Assembly: GCA_905116865.2 (NCBI GenBank)
Contig: CAJHNH020007656.1
Coordinates: 328,789-392,788, forward strand
DNA from: Candidula unifasciata
Taxonomy: Eukaryota > Mollusca > Gastropoda > Stylommatophora > Geomitridae
Direction of reading: 5' to 3'
Length of the DNA: 64,000 bases
The notes under the pieces are model-generated. The model did not search any database, was not told the DNA's origin, and was given only the letters and a program-made list of their open reading frames with translations. Positions 29,060-38,813 of this stretch are shown one piece after another (position 1 is the first letter of the stretch; each line of letters opens with the position of its first letter). The position numbers and the translations under genes are program-made.

Positions 29060-30110
29060 TGCATTTATAATTATGTGTGATAGTTGTGCATAATTGCCTC
29101 ATGGCTGTTAATTATTATGTGTGATAGTTGTGTTTTCTATTCTCATGAGTATCTATAGTAGTCCTTATATCCATGTCTTATAGCTTTTGTATTTTTCTTT
29201 GGTAATGAATGATAGCTTTTATATTGTTTCATGGTAATGTGTGATAAATATATGATAGTCTCAAGGTGATGTATGATAACTTGTATAAATGTATGATAGC
29301 CTCATGGTAATGTGTGATAACCTCTGTGTAACTGTGTGATAGTCTCAAAGTAAGAAAATGATAAAATGTGAAATTGTGTGATAGTCTCATTATGATGTAT
29401 GATAAATTGTGTTAATGTATGACAGCCTTAAAATATTGTGTAATAATGTGTAAATGTAGGATACTCTCATAGTAATGTATTATAACATGTTTAAAAATAT
29501 GATAGTCTCAAAGTAATGTTTGACAACTTCTGTCACATGTATGAAAGTCTAAGAATATTGTATGGTAATGTGCAAATGTATGATAGTCTCATAGTAATTT
29601 ATGATAATCTGTGCAGATATATTATGGTCTTAAAGTGATAAATGATAACTTGTATAAATGTATGACGGTCTCAAAGTAATGTATAATAACTGGAAACATA
29701 TGATAATCTCAAAGTAATGTATAACTTGTCTAAATGTATGATAGTCTCAAGGTAATTTATGAAAACTCTGTGTATGTGTATGATAATCTGAAAGTAATGA
29801 ATGATAACCTCTGTAAATGTATCTTAATCTCAGACTTATGTATAGCCTCTGTGTAAAAAGTATGATAAGTCTCATAGTATTGTATGATAATAACCTATGT
29901 GAGTGAGTGATAGCCTTGTAGTATGGTAATATTACATTGCAGCTTATGTTAGCCTTTGTGTTACTGAATCACATTCTCACAGTAGTGCATGACTGTCTGT
30001 GTGTAAATGTGTATTTGCAAAATAATGTATGATAGACTCTGTGTAAATGTATATTTCCATGTTTGCTTGTGTATAAATGTATATTTTCTTAAAAATGCAG
30101 AATAAATATC
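29060..30110. repeat. Degenerate minisatellite of about 40-bp units, ~1 kb
   Basis: Variants of ATGTATGATAGTCTCAAAG and TAATGTATGATAACTTGTG recur across the interval about 20 times, with spacing near 40-45 bases and heavy drift. Confidence 0.75.
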
Positions 30111-30600
30111 TTATGCAATAAGTCAATCTCATTTAATGTCAGAAAGAGAGTGTTAAAATGTTACATAGAACCTGTTCTGCTGTATGGCAGCAAATCTTGG
30201 AATGTCATTGAACAAATTAATAAAAAATTTAGAAGCAGCAGAGATGTGGTTTCTGAGACAAATTTTGCGAATACCTTGGACGGCCAGAGTAACTAACAAC
30301 GATTGTTAGAAAGAAGCTAATGAAAGTAGACCTCTATATACAACAATAAGAAGGAAACAAACACTCTTTTTTGGCCATGTAATGAGGAGAGAGGAATTGG
30401 AAAACATTGTGACAACTGTAAAGATTGATGGATAGAGAGGCAGACCAAGAGGGGTAATGCTGGTTGGGATGAAATGATGGCATAGAGGGATATTATCAAG
30501 AGAGCTGTTCCAGGCAACCAGAAATCGTAATATTTTGAGATGCATGAGCGCCTACGCCAGTTGGCAGGACACATGAGGATGATGAATGCAGAATAGCCTG
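30110..30600 (+). repeat. LINE 3'-end fragment, sense
   Basis: The broken translation includes 'YGSKSWNVIEQINKKLEA', 'EMWFLRQILRIPWTARVT' and 'FFGHVMRREELENIVTT', the conserved segment between reverse transcriptase and the C-terminus of many LINEs. The end (YASWQDT) matches the minus-strand copy at 44.0 kb. Stops and frameshifts are present. Confidence 0.7.
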
Positions 30601-31230
30601 TATGTAAGTGTATATTTTCATGTTAGTGTATTATAGCCTTTTTTTCCTAGACATAAAGTGGGAGCCAGGTGTACTTCATTCTCACAAAAAATCCCATGTG
30701 CCCATTTTCTTGGTTAGCACCTCTTCAAATTCAGCGTAGGAAGTACCACCTGTAATGTTGTTTTTAGGTGTTTTGAAGATGAACTTTTTGTCTGTTTTAG
30801 GGAAACTGTCCACTTTTCTCCAGCGTTTATTGATTTTATTCTTCAGCTTTTTGTCCCCAGTGGAGTTCAGGAAACTCCTGCTAAACCTTGTTTGTAAAGA
30901 CTTGTTCTTGTTTGGTTGACTTTTGTGGCTAAAGCTTTTTTTTTATTTTAGTAGGGTAGCCAGTCCCAAGCGCAGTCCTATCCATAATCATGCTTGGTAT
31001 AGTCTATTATGAATTAATCAAGTAACAGAAAGTGTATTGATCGGCACTCATAGAAAGATAGAAGAACACACTAGACAACATAAAAATCGAAAGCTATAGT
31101 TACCGTGCTGGGAATGGAACCTGTCACCTCCAGACGGCATCTGCGCCTCGCCATGAATACAAGTGGTATAGTGTAGCATTACTTTTTCTTTTTTTGCTTC
31201 TTTTAAGGGCCTTGGTAACACATGGAGAAT
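30601..31230. other. No feature recognised
   Basis: AT-rich sequence without family matches in the window. Confidence 0.3.
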
Positions 31231-31693
31231 TTAACCCTTTCACCCCAAGAAGTCACAAAATTGACACTTCCATTTTGGGACCAATTCCACATAAATGTCA
31301 CCTTTGTGACTTGTTTATACAGTTTATAGTGGCCTGTTTATGAGACACATAGTTAATGCTGTGGGCTGTTTTCGTACCTGCGCAAATGTTTAGGAGGTCA
31401 GGATAAGAATATGTTAACTAAAAATAACATTAGTATGGTTTTGTGTGTGAACCAAATGGCTGTTTAAAGCTAAGTTGACGTCAGATTTTTCCATAAGCCT
31501 CAATGATAGAGGTTATGGGGTTGTGACATAAGATACACCTGACACATTTTTTAAGGCCCTGGACAATTTCTAATGACCTATGTGAAAAAAAAATTTCAAT
31601 GGATTTTTTCTCTGGAATTCTAAGGGGCATGACTCCCCTTCCCCCCCCCCCCCCCCCCTTTTTTTTTTAGTGTTTCTTGAGCAAAAGGATTAA
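31231..31693. mobile_element. Possible TTAA-ended element
   Basis: The left TTAACCCTTTCACCCCAAG and the right end (reverse complement TTAATCCTTTTGCTCAAG) are imperfect inverted repeats starting at TTAA, the target of piggyBac-type transposons. No coding capacity. Confidence 0.35.
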
Positions 31694-32450
31694 ATAAAGT
31701 TGGCTAACAATATACTGCTAAATTTAGGGATTAGCATTATTTTATCTGTATCTTATCAGGTGCATGACTACAGAGTTTACATCAACATATAATGAAGCAC
31801 AAAACATGAATCCTTTCCACTGAAATACACTTATCACATTGTCTCTTAAATAATTGATTACTTGCTAAAGGTTGTGAATTACTAGCATCAACACTGACCA
31901 GGTCTATTTGACTCTATTACAGGGAGCCATTCCTATTTTTTTTAAAGGCAATTGTAGCCTTTGACTAATATTTGATTTGTTTGTTTGCATGTACAGAAGT
32001 GAAGACTGCTTTATCTACACAATTTTGGAGTACATTTTATTTTATTTTTTACACTGGTTGGAGTGTAAAATTTATTAATAGTGGTGATTATGGTGTAACA
32101 TTGGTTAAGTTTATCGCATTGCAACATTTATTGATCACACTAATTCAGTGGACTACTCAGTTGTACTTTGGATATAAAATATGTTTTTCCTGCTGTTTTA
32201 TCTTGTTTTTCCTACTGATTTATCTTCTGCCTCATGAAATCTTATTTTAACACAACTGCTCAATTCCTATTCTAATCAACAGCATGACTACTTTGACAGT
32301 GTTATTGTGGCATAATGCTAGTCATCATCAATTTATCCTTATATATAAAACCCAGGAAGATTAGTAGAAACAGAAAATGTGTCTGTTTATTTTTACCATT
32401 GTAAAATGTTAATAGATATGATGACTTACTTACAAATGAATTCACAGTTA
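31694..32450. other. No feature recognised
   Basis: AT-rich. The long plus-strand ORF at 31972-32250 is hydrophobic, low-complexity and unsupported. Confidence 0.3.
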
Positions 32451-32596
32451 TTAACTCTTTGAGTCCCAAGGAACGCATCATGTGTTCAAAGGTTCCTACC
32501 TAGAAGCCCAATGAACGCATGATGCGCCGATTTTATTACTTTCTTTACTACACCTTGGGCCTGTGATGCTAAACCCCCTGGGACTCAAAGAGTTAA
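32451..32596 (+). mobile_element. TTAA-flanked MITE, 146 bp, copy 1
   Basis: Begins TTAACTCTTTGAGTCCCAAG and ends with the complement (TGGGACTCAAAGAGTTAA), giving 18-bp terminal inverted repeats that include TTAA. The interior contains ACGCATCATG and GATGCGCCGATTTTAT. Copy 2 at 34122-34267 has the same length in the opposite orientation. Confidence 0.85.
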
Positions 32597-32821
32597 AATT
32601 ATCACAATAATTGATTTTAGTGTATGATGAAAAAATAAGAGAAAAAAAGTATAGTAAAATGAACAGTCTGAATAAGGAAAAGCGAAAGCAACATAAATAA
32701 AACAGAAATAAGTAAATATCAGTATCAAGTGAAATGAATATATTTCTCTTCTCTTTATGAAGAAAAAAACTATCCTGGCAACTTTGTGTGTAAGAAGACT
32801 TGCCTTTTGTTTTGAATGTGT

Positions 32822-33080
32822 TCTAGGCCCCATTAGGAGGAGAACAAGAATAGACCCGCTGCCTTCTCAACAAGCATGTCACAGAAGTCAACTGATTTGG
32901 ATCAGCTTTCAGAGTTGGGGTGCATCTGCCTGAGAGGTATGGAACCAACAGTCTGCATACAAAAACACATGTGTACGTGCAACACTCAGATTCTGGAACA
33001 AGACTAAAATCCAAAGGTGGATAAACACAGAACCCTCAGCCAAAGTTTACAGCCAGTGAGTGGAAGGAAGAAGAAGAAGA
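32822..33080 (+). repeat. SINE-B copy, sense
   Basis: GGCCCCATTAGGAGGAGAAC to GTGGAAGGAAGAAGAAGAAG. All family blocks present, with some deletions. Confidence 0.75.
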
Positions 33081-33134
33081 ATATATGAAAATTGTAACTA
33101 GAGCTTATGATGGTGGGTAGTATAACAGACTGGT

Positions 33135-33695
33135 TTTTTTATGTTTTTTTATGCCAGTGGCAACTGGACAAATGATGCCAAATTCATATTTTTTATAGAC
33201 CAGTCAGCACTTGGTGGGTGATGTGGTCACCACCCTGCCAGCTGGCTTTCCTTCTCAGGACATTACATGGTGTCATTTAGGACTGGGTCTGCCTAGGTGC
33301 CGTGGACAGTTTTGAAAAATACAATGTCTGACCCAGTGTGGATTCTTCTTCTCTCTACTTTTTAGCATTCATTGGTTACAAACTCTGGCAGAAAGTTCTG
33401 GTTCTTCATTCACTTCTGGACTTTGGTCTTGCTCCAGAATTTGAGTTTTGCTTGAGCATCTGTTTTACAGGTCTGGTTAATTCATGCAGACTGTTGGTTC
33501 CTTGCCTGTCAGGCAGATGCACTCTGACTTCAAAGGACACACCCCTCATTAGTCGCCCTACGACATGCTTATTGGAGGCAATGGGTCTGTTCTTTTCCCC
33601 TCTAATGGGGCCCAGGAATCTACTCAGTGAAATGGGGATTTGTACCTAAAACTTCCAGGCCAGCAGATGAGTGTTTAGCCACTCCACTACAGTTG
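33135..33695 (-). repeat. SINE-A interrupted by a nested SINE-B
   Basis: 33135-33330 is the SINE-A body (ATAGACCAGTCAGCACTTGG) in antisense. 33337-33612 is an antisense SINE-B starting with TTCTTCTTC. 33613-33695 resumes with a tRNA-like head (plus strand GCAGATGAGTGTTTAGCC). SINE-B therefore inserted later. Confidence 0.6.
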
Positions 33696-34121
33696 CTTAT
33701 TGACTATTAATATATTTCTTTAATGACATTTTTCACAAATAAAATCTATATATCCATTTGTTACTATTCCAAATGTTGACTGCTTTCTTGTTTGCTGGGT
33801 ATTAAACATACTTTTGGTTGTAAAACATTGTTTATAAACTCACTATTTTTATCATAATCACCATCAACTTTCTCAGCCTGTGAGTTGGCCATGAAGCATC
33901 CTGCTCATTCCATTCAACATTTTTTTAAAAATAACTATGAAATAAAGAAATAAATAGTTTTATTGGTGGACGGCATAATATTATTGTTTGTCAAGTAGCA
34001 CAGTGTAATTTATATATTTTATAATATATTCATCACTTGCTGTAATTGTACAATTCTTAACACTGTTCCTTCTCGAAGACAGCCTCTTAATAAGTTTGTT
34101 TAAGGGAGAAGATGTTGCTGA

Positions 34122-34267
34122 TTAACTCTTTGAGTCCCAGAGGGTTTAGCATCACAGGCCTCAGGGGTAGTTAAGCGAAACATAAAATCGGCGCATCATG
34201 CGTTCAAGAGGCTTCTATTTAGGAACCTATGTATGTGTGATGCGTTCCTTGGGACTCAAAGAGTTAA
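34122..34267 (-). mobile_element. TTAA-flanked MITE, 146 bp, copy 2 (inverted)
   Basis: Same terminal repeats and interior as copy 1 when read on the minus strand (AAGGAACGCATCACACATAC; GATGCGCCGATTTTATG). Exactly 146 bases, about 1.5 kb from copy 1. Confidence 0.85.
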
Positions 34268-34605
34268 GGAGGACTATCATCACAGCTTGCCAGTCAGATC
34301 CATTGGTATTCCAGTCTCTCATCAGTTGCTCAACAAACATAAAAGCACTGATCCCGCCAGTTCTGTTTTGATTAATCAGACCATTACAGCTAGCCACCTG
34401 CTGAGAGCAACACACAAAACACAAACTGCATAGCTGTATCGTAGGTACCCAGGTTTCTCTATACAAATTTAGCTTGTGAACCGGACTCGGTGGGTGCAAA
34501 GAATCTGTGACCTTCGAAGTGAAAGACAAAACTATTTAACTACTTAGCCGTAGAGACTCCAACTTACAGAGAGAGAAAAAAATCCACTCATATACTTACA
34601 TTTTA
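34268..34605. other. Unassigned, weak tRNA-like motif
   Basis: On the minus strand 34480-34560 contains CGGCTAAGTAGTTAAATAG and CTTCGAAGGTCACAG, loosely A- and B-box-like. No acceptor stem pairing was found. Confidence 0.25.
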
Positions 34606-35549
34606 CAAGGTCCCACAATTAAGTAATGAGACTAATTCCATAAAAATTATAATAATCAACAGTTGATATAACCTGTATCTGATTCAAAGTAAACCCCTTG
34701 TTGATTGATACAGCAAGTGGCATGATCTAACAAACACTGGAACGGCCTCTGTAGTTCTTCTGTTGTTATGGCCCTTAAAGTCGTTATGTCCCTTTGGATA
34801 TCATCAGTAACGTGAAGGAAGTGTCCTTTCAATCGTAACTTTAATTTTGGGAATATAAAATAATCACAGGGAGACAAATCTGGGGAAAAGGTGGAAGGCT
34901 AAGAACACACACTTGTTTTTTGGGCTAAAAATTCCTGTTTTGATTATGTCTCTTGGGTACTCAACCCGCTGATGTTTTTGTTCATCAGACAACAAATGTG
35001 GTACAAACCGGCAAGCAACTTTTTCCTTGCCAAAATCTTGCACTAAAATGTTATAAATGGTCTCTCTATTAACACCAGATTTATCTGCCATCATCCTCAC
35101 AGTAAAACAATGATCTTCTTGTATCTGTTCTCTGACTTTTTCATTGAGTTCATCATTACGAACAGAAATTTGGCATCCAGGTTTAGGTGCATTAGTAATC
35201 ATTTCCACAAAACTTTTGAATAGTGAAAAACACCTGAAAATTTGTGCACGAGATAAACAAATATCCCCTTAAACTTGTTGCATCAATTGAACTGTTTCAA
35301 TAGCACTTTTTCTGAGTTTTAAAAAGAATTTAATGTTAGCTTTTTGCTCTATGCTGATTATGTAACAATGCACCTCTGACTAGGTTATCAAAATGGAATC
35401 TTGTTTATTGTTTGGTTATCGAGCGGTAATGAAAAGTTCCTAGATCATAGATGAATGTTGCCTCTTTAGATTCAATGCTTTGCTTCATAGATTGCATTTT
35501 TGTCTTGGCCATATTAAAATCAGTCTCATTACTTAATTGTCAGACCTTA
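34606..35549 (-). mobile_element. Internally deleted mariner-like element with terminal inverted repeats
   Basis: The terminal repeats CAAGGTCCCACAATTAAGTA and (reverse complement) TAAGGTCTGACAATTAAGTA extend to GAGACT and are flanked by TA on both sides, the Tc1/mariner target. On the minus strand, 35208-34950 encodes the N-terminal helix-turn-helix region ('ADKSGVNRETIYNIL', 'RFVPHLLSDEQKHQR'). After a junction near 34900, the C-terminal third follows ('DLSPCDYFIFPKLKLRL'). The middle, with the first two catalytic Asp residues, is gone. At 944 bp it is shorter than an intact element of about 1.3 kb and non-functional. Confidence 0.85.
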
Positions 35550-35739
35550 TAGTTTATTTAATCTGAAATTGTTGAGTCTCAAGCAGGTCACCAGTCTGAA
35601 TAGTACATTTGGTAAATTCTGGATGATTTTCAGCCAGATCTAGGGAGAAGTTTAGGAACCACAGTTTTCTAGGCTAGAGATGCTCCACTTGTTGGCACAA
35701 ATGTTTTCATTTCAGATCTGGAATAGGACGACACATGTT

Positions 35740-36130
35740 TCCCCTTCAGAATTGACCTGGCCTGCTGGGTAAAGTCCTGGGAAGTAAAGGCCCTCTGCAT
35801 GATGTTGACCTCATCAGCCATCGAGAGCCAGTTGGTCTTTAAATATATAAGTCTAGACGTACAGGTCTGATGTGCCACTAGCTTGACAAATGTCCTTGAT
35901 GTAATTTTTTTTCCACAAGAAGTATGGACATTTCTTACTGTTCACACGTAAACCCCGACAGAAAATCCTGGTTGCTTTTCTTCTGGACTTTGGTTCATAT
36001 TCGAGCACTTGTGTTTTGCAAACATATCGGTTTTACAGATCTGGCTTATATTTGTGTGCAGACTTGATTCCTTGTCTCTCGGGCAGATGGACTCTGACTT
36101 CAAAGGAAATATCACTCTCAACTAACCTGA
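35740..36130. repeat. SINE-A (sense) followed by SINE-B (antisense)
   Basis: 35740-35880 carries the SINE-A body (GGTAAAGTCCTGGGAAGTAA; TGATGTTGACCTCATCAGC). 35930-36125 carries antisense SINE-B (ACGTAAACCCCGACAGAAA; TTGTCTCTCGGGCAGATGG). Confidence 0.6.
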
Positions 36131-36940
36131 CCAAGCATTTGGGAACCTGTTTCTAGGATGACCACAAGAATGGAAGATAGGTCTTGACCAGTATGAGCCT
36201 TGGTGCTCCACCATGTGTGGTTGAGTACCTCAGCATCCCAGTCCAGATTCAATCCTAGTGAGATTTGCCCAGACTTAGTTAGTTTTTCCTCTTGAGCATA
36301 GGGCAGAGGTCATAGCTCTCCATGTGGTTCGTTGCCACCTGCTTTAGGTTTTGGATGTTTGTTGACCATTGTTATGTTTTGGAGATTCGTTAATGGTACC
36401 AATTAGTAGGTCATAGAAATTGACTTTGTTGGTGTCAATATCATCGTTGATAGATGCATAGCACTGTATTAGTGTATATATGAGTGCTCATAATTTATTT
36501 GTCAGAGTAAAAATGATTGGCATATAAGCGACCCTGTTACTTGTTATTTGTGTTCCCGGAAAATATGGTCATAACACCATATTTTTCATCTCATGTTTGC
36601 ATTTTTGACAATTTATTTTGATATTTATTATGATCATGTAGCAGTGAAACTGTTGGCATCTGCCAACAGGTAACTAATAAAATGCTTTAAAGGTGATACT
36701 TGTTTGCTGTCTTATTATTATGTATGTTTATTATGTTTGTATTGTTATTCTTCCTTGCTTATAATGTGTTGGTAATGCAAAAATGTCATACGGTTGAATG
36801 ATATAATGTTACAGTAAAAAAACTAATGTGTTTGTTATGTAAAATAAGGATCGTCAGATACCCTCAATACACTGCACATGTCCTTTAACACTTCTAATAA
36901 TGCATATTTGTAAATTTTCACACACAAAATTGATGATGTT
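36131..36940. other. No feature recognised
   Basis: AT-rich after 36400. No family match. Confidence 0.3.
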
Positions 36941-36944
36941 AACA

Positions 36945-37205
36945 GAAGTAAAGAACCCTTTTCCACACCTTATTTGTATTGGGCATACAGGGCTGGACCT
37001 GTCTTTTTTAGACCAGGTGGCACTCAGTGAGTAATATGCTCAACATCAAACTGACCACCTGTATTTACCATGACTTTACCTGGTACCCAGATAAGACTTG
37101 GTCAACCTGGAACCAAGGTCATTTTTAAAAAGTCCACTTCATTCAGGTTTGAACCCGTGATCCTTGGATTCACAGGCGAGCGTCTACACTACAGCGGCTC
37201 CAAAA
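36945..37205 (-). repeat. SINE-A copy, antisense, with head
   Basis: 'CTTTTCCACACCTTATTTG' to the head at 37140-37200 (plus strand AGGTTTGAACCCGTGATCC; CGAGCGTCTACAC). Confidence 0.7.
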
Positions 37206-37239
37206 ACAAGGCTATACTTCCCTATAATCCTGGGGTCAA

Positions 37240-37690
37240 CATTCTTTAGCAAGGTCAAAACACTCAGAGGATTAAGGGACATTTCAAACATGTCTTTTTC
37301 TCTCTTCTTCACTTCAGTGTTTTTTGTTTTTGGTAAACACTTCGGGTGTCAAGGGAGATATAAGGTCCTGCTTCTTGCTTTTCTGGCTGCCTCGAACAAA
37401 GACACATCCTGGTGCTGTAGCATTTCCCTAAAATTATCTTTCCATCTTGTTCTTGGTTTACCTTAAGCTCTACGTCCTTCTCTTTTGTTGTGTATCTGTA
37501 TGGTGGCATTCACTCTAAGTGGGCCATTTGTTTTGCTGTCTTTCTTTGTAATTTAAAACTGGTTCTGTGCCGATTTGTTTCTCTTATGACCTAATTTATA
37601 ATTTTTTTTAAATCTCTTCTGGTTACTCCTGCAGCCTTTCTCAGACACCTCATTTCCATGGTTACTAATTTTCTTTCATTGTTGTTACAG
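37240..37690 (-). repeat. LINE C-terminal fragment, antisense
   Basis: The minus strand gives 'LVTMEMRCLRKAAGVTRRD' near 37640-37690, then 'RWKDNFREMLQHQDVSL' and 'AARKARSRTLY', typical of the region behind reverse transcriptase in LINEs. Broken frames. Confidence 0.6.
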
Positions 37691-37699
37691 GATGCGATC

Positions 37700-38195
37700 G
37701 TGCGATTTATCGCACACGTGCCAAGTATTTAAGGGTCTTGTTTATGACTGCCAGGACACATGATTTCCAATGCCCTTGATCCATGGCACCTACTCTAACT
37801 GGCATGGCACATGCTGATGCTGCCGATTATGAGAGAAAAGGAGGGCCAACCCAAACAAGGAGCGCCATAATACACCAGGCACATATAACAACGTAACGAG
37901 TTAACAACCACAATACAGCTTACATATCCTATCGTAACCATTGCTATTGTTTACAATTACAGTAATACAATACACAACACCTGTTGTGATCTTACAGTGC
38001 TATCAGTCTTTTTATTTTGGATGAAAACATTGCGATAAAGATGAATTGGTGACTCACTAACAGTCCAACACTCCCGCCAAGTACACCCTAGAAATAAAGA
38101 AGGACCAAAAACACACGGAGAAGGGGGCTAGAGAACAAAGTTTAAAAAAAAAAACCAGGGAAGACATGGGAAGAGCTGCATGCAAAAGATAAGGA
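37700..38195. other. Unassigned, moderately GC-balanced sequence
   Basis: Contains GCGATCGTGCGATTTATCGC at about 37693, an imperfect dyad. No coding or family signal. Confidence 0.3.
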
Positions 38196-38265
38196 TAGAA
38201 CGACTTGTTTGTTGAGGGCCTATGCTCCATTGGGAGTTAGAAGAGCAGAAGAACGAATCCCAAGT
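38195..38265 (+). repeat. LINE 3' tip, sense
   Basis: 'GAGGGCCTATGCTCCATTGG' and GAAGAGCAGAAGAA match the reverse complement of 39206-39250, the 3' end of the LINE inserted in the hAT element. Only about 60 bases remain. Confidence 0.55.
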
Positions 38266-38813
38266 GCTTTTTTTTTTCGCTGGCGACAGTTACTACCCAA
38301 CACCGGACACCGGTCAACAAGCAGGGTTGTCATATTCACATTTTTTATGCCAGATTCTACAAATCTGGCACCAGATTCTACAAATCTGGCATATTTGAAA
38401 TTGAACTGGCATGAGATAATGAACTGGCATATTTGGGTTTTTCCTGGCATTTCTTATCAAGATGTGCTTACATTTTCTTCATAGTTCCTCTGTTATAAAC
38501 ACGCAAATTTACTAAAAGCAATGTAGACCTACAGTTAAAATCTTTATTTCAGTTTGACTTTGTTGTGATGTCCTGGTACGGATTAACGGAGATTCGCGCC
38601 GTTTCTTATTGTTTTGTTGTCTTCCTAAACGGATCGTGACTCTATAAACCTCTGTAATTTATGTTAATTTACTAGAATAAATGCGAGATATAAACCAAAA
38701 CCCACCACTGATACCAAGTGATTCAGACTGTTCAGAAACTACTTGAGGACAGAAAATAGATAGAATATAGACCTAATTCTATCTGTGATAGATTAATTTC
38801 ATTACTTTTACCA

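Noticed and set aside
31972..32250. 92-codon hydrophobic ORF as a membrane protein
   Set aside because: AT-rich low-complexity sequence with no start context, splice context or family similarity.
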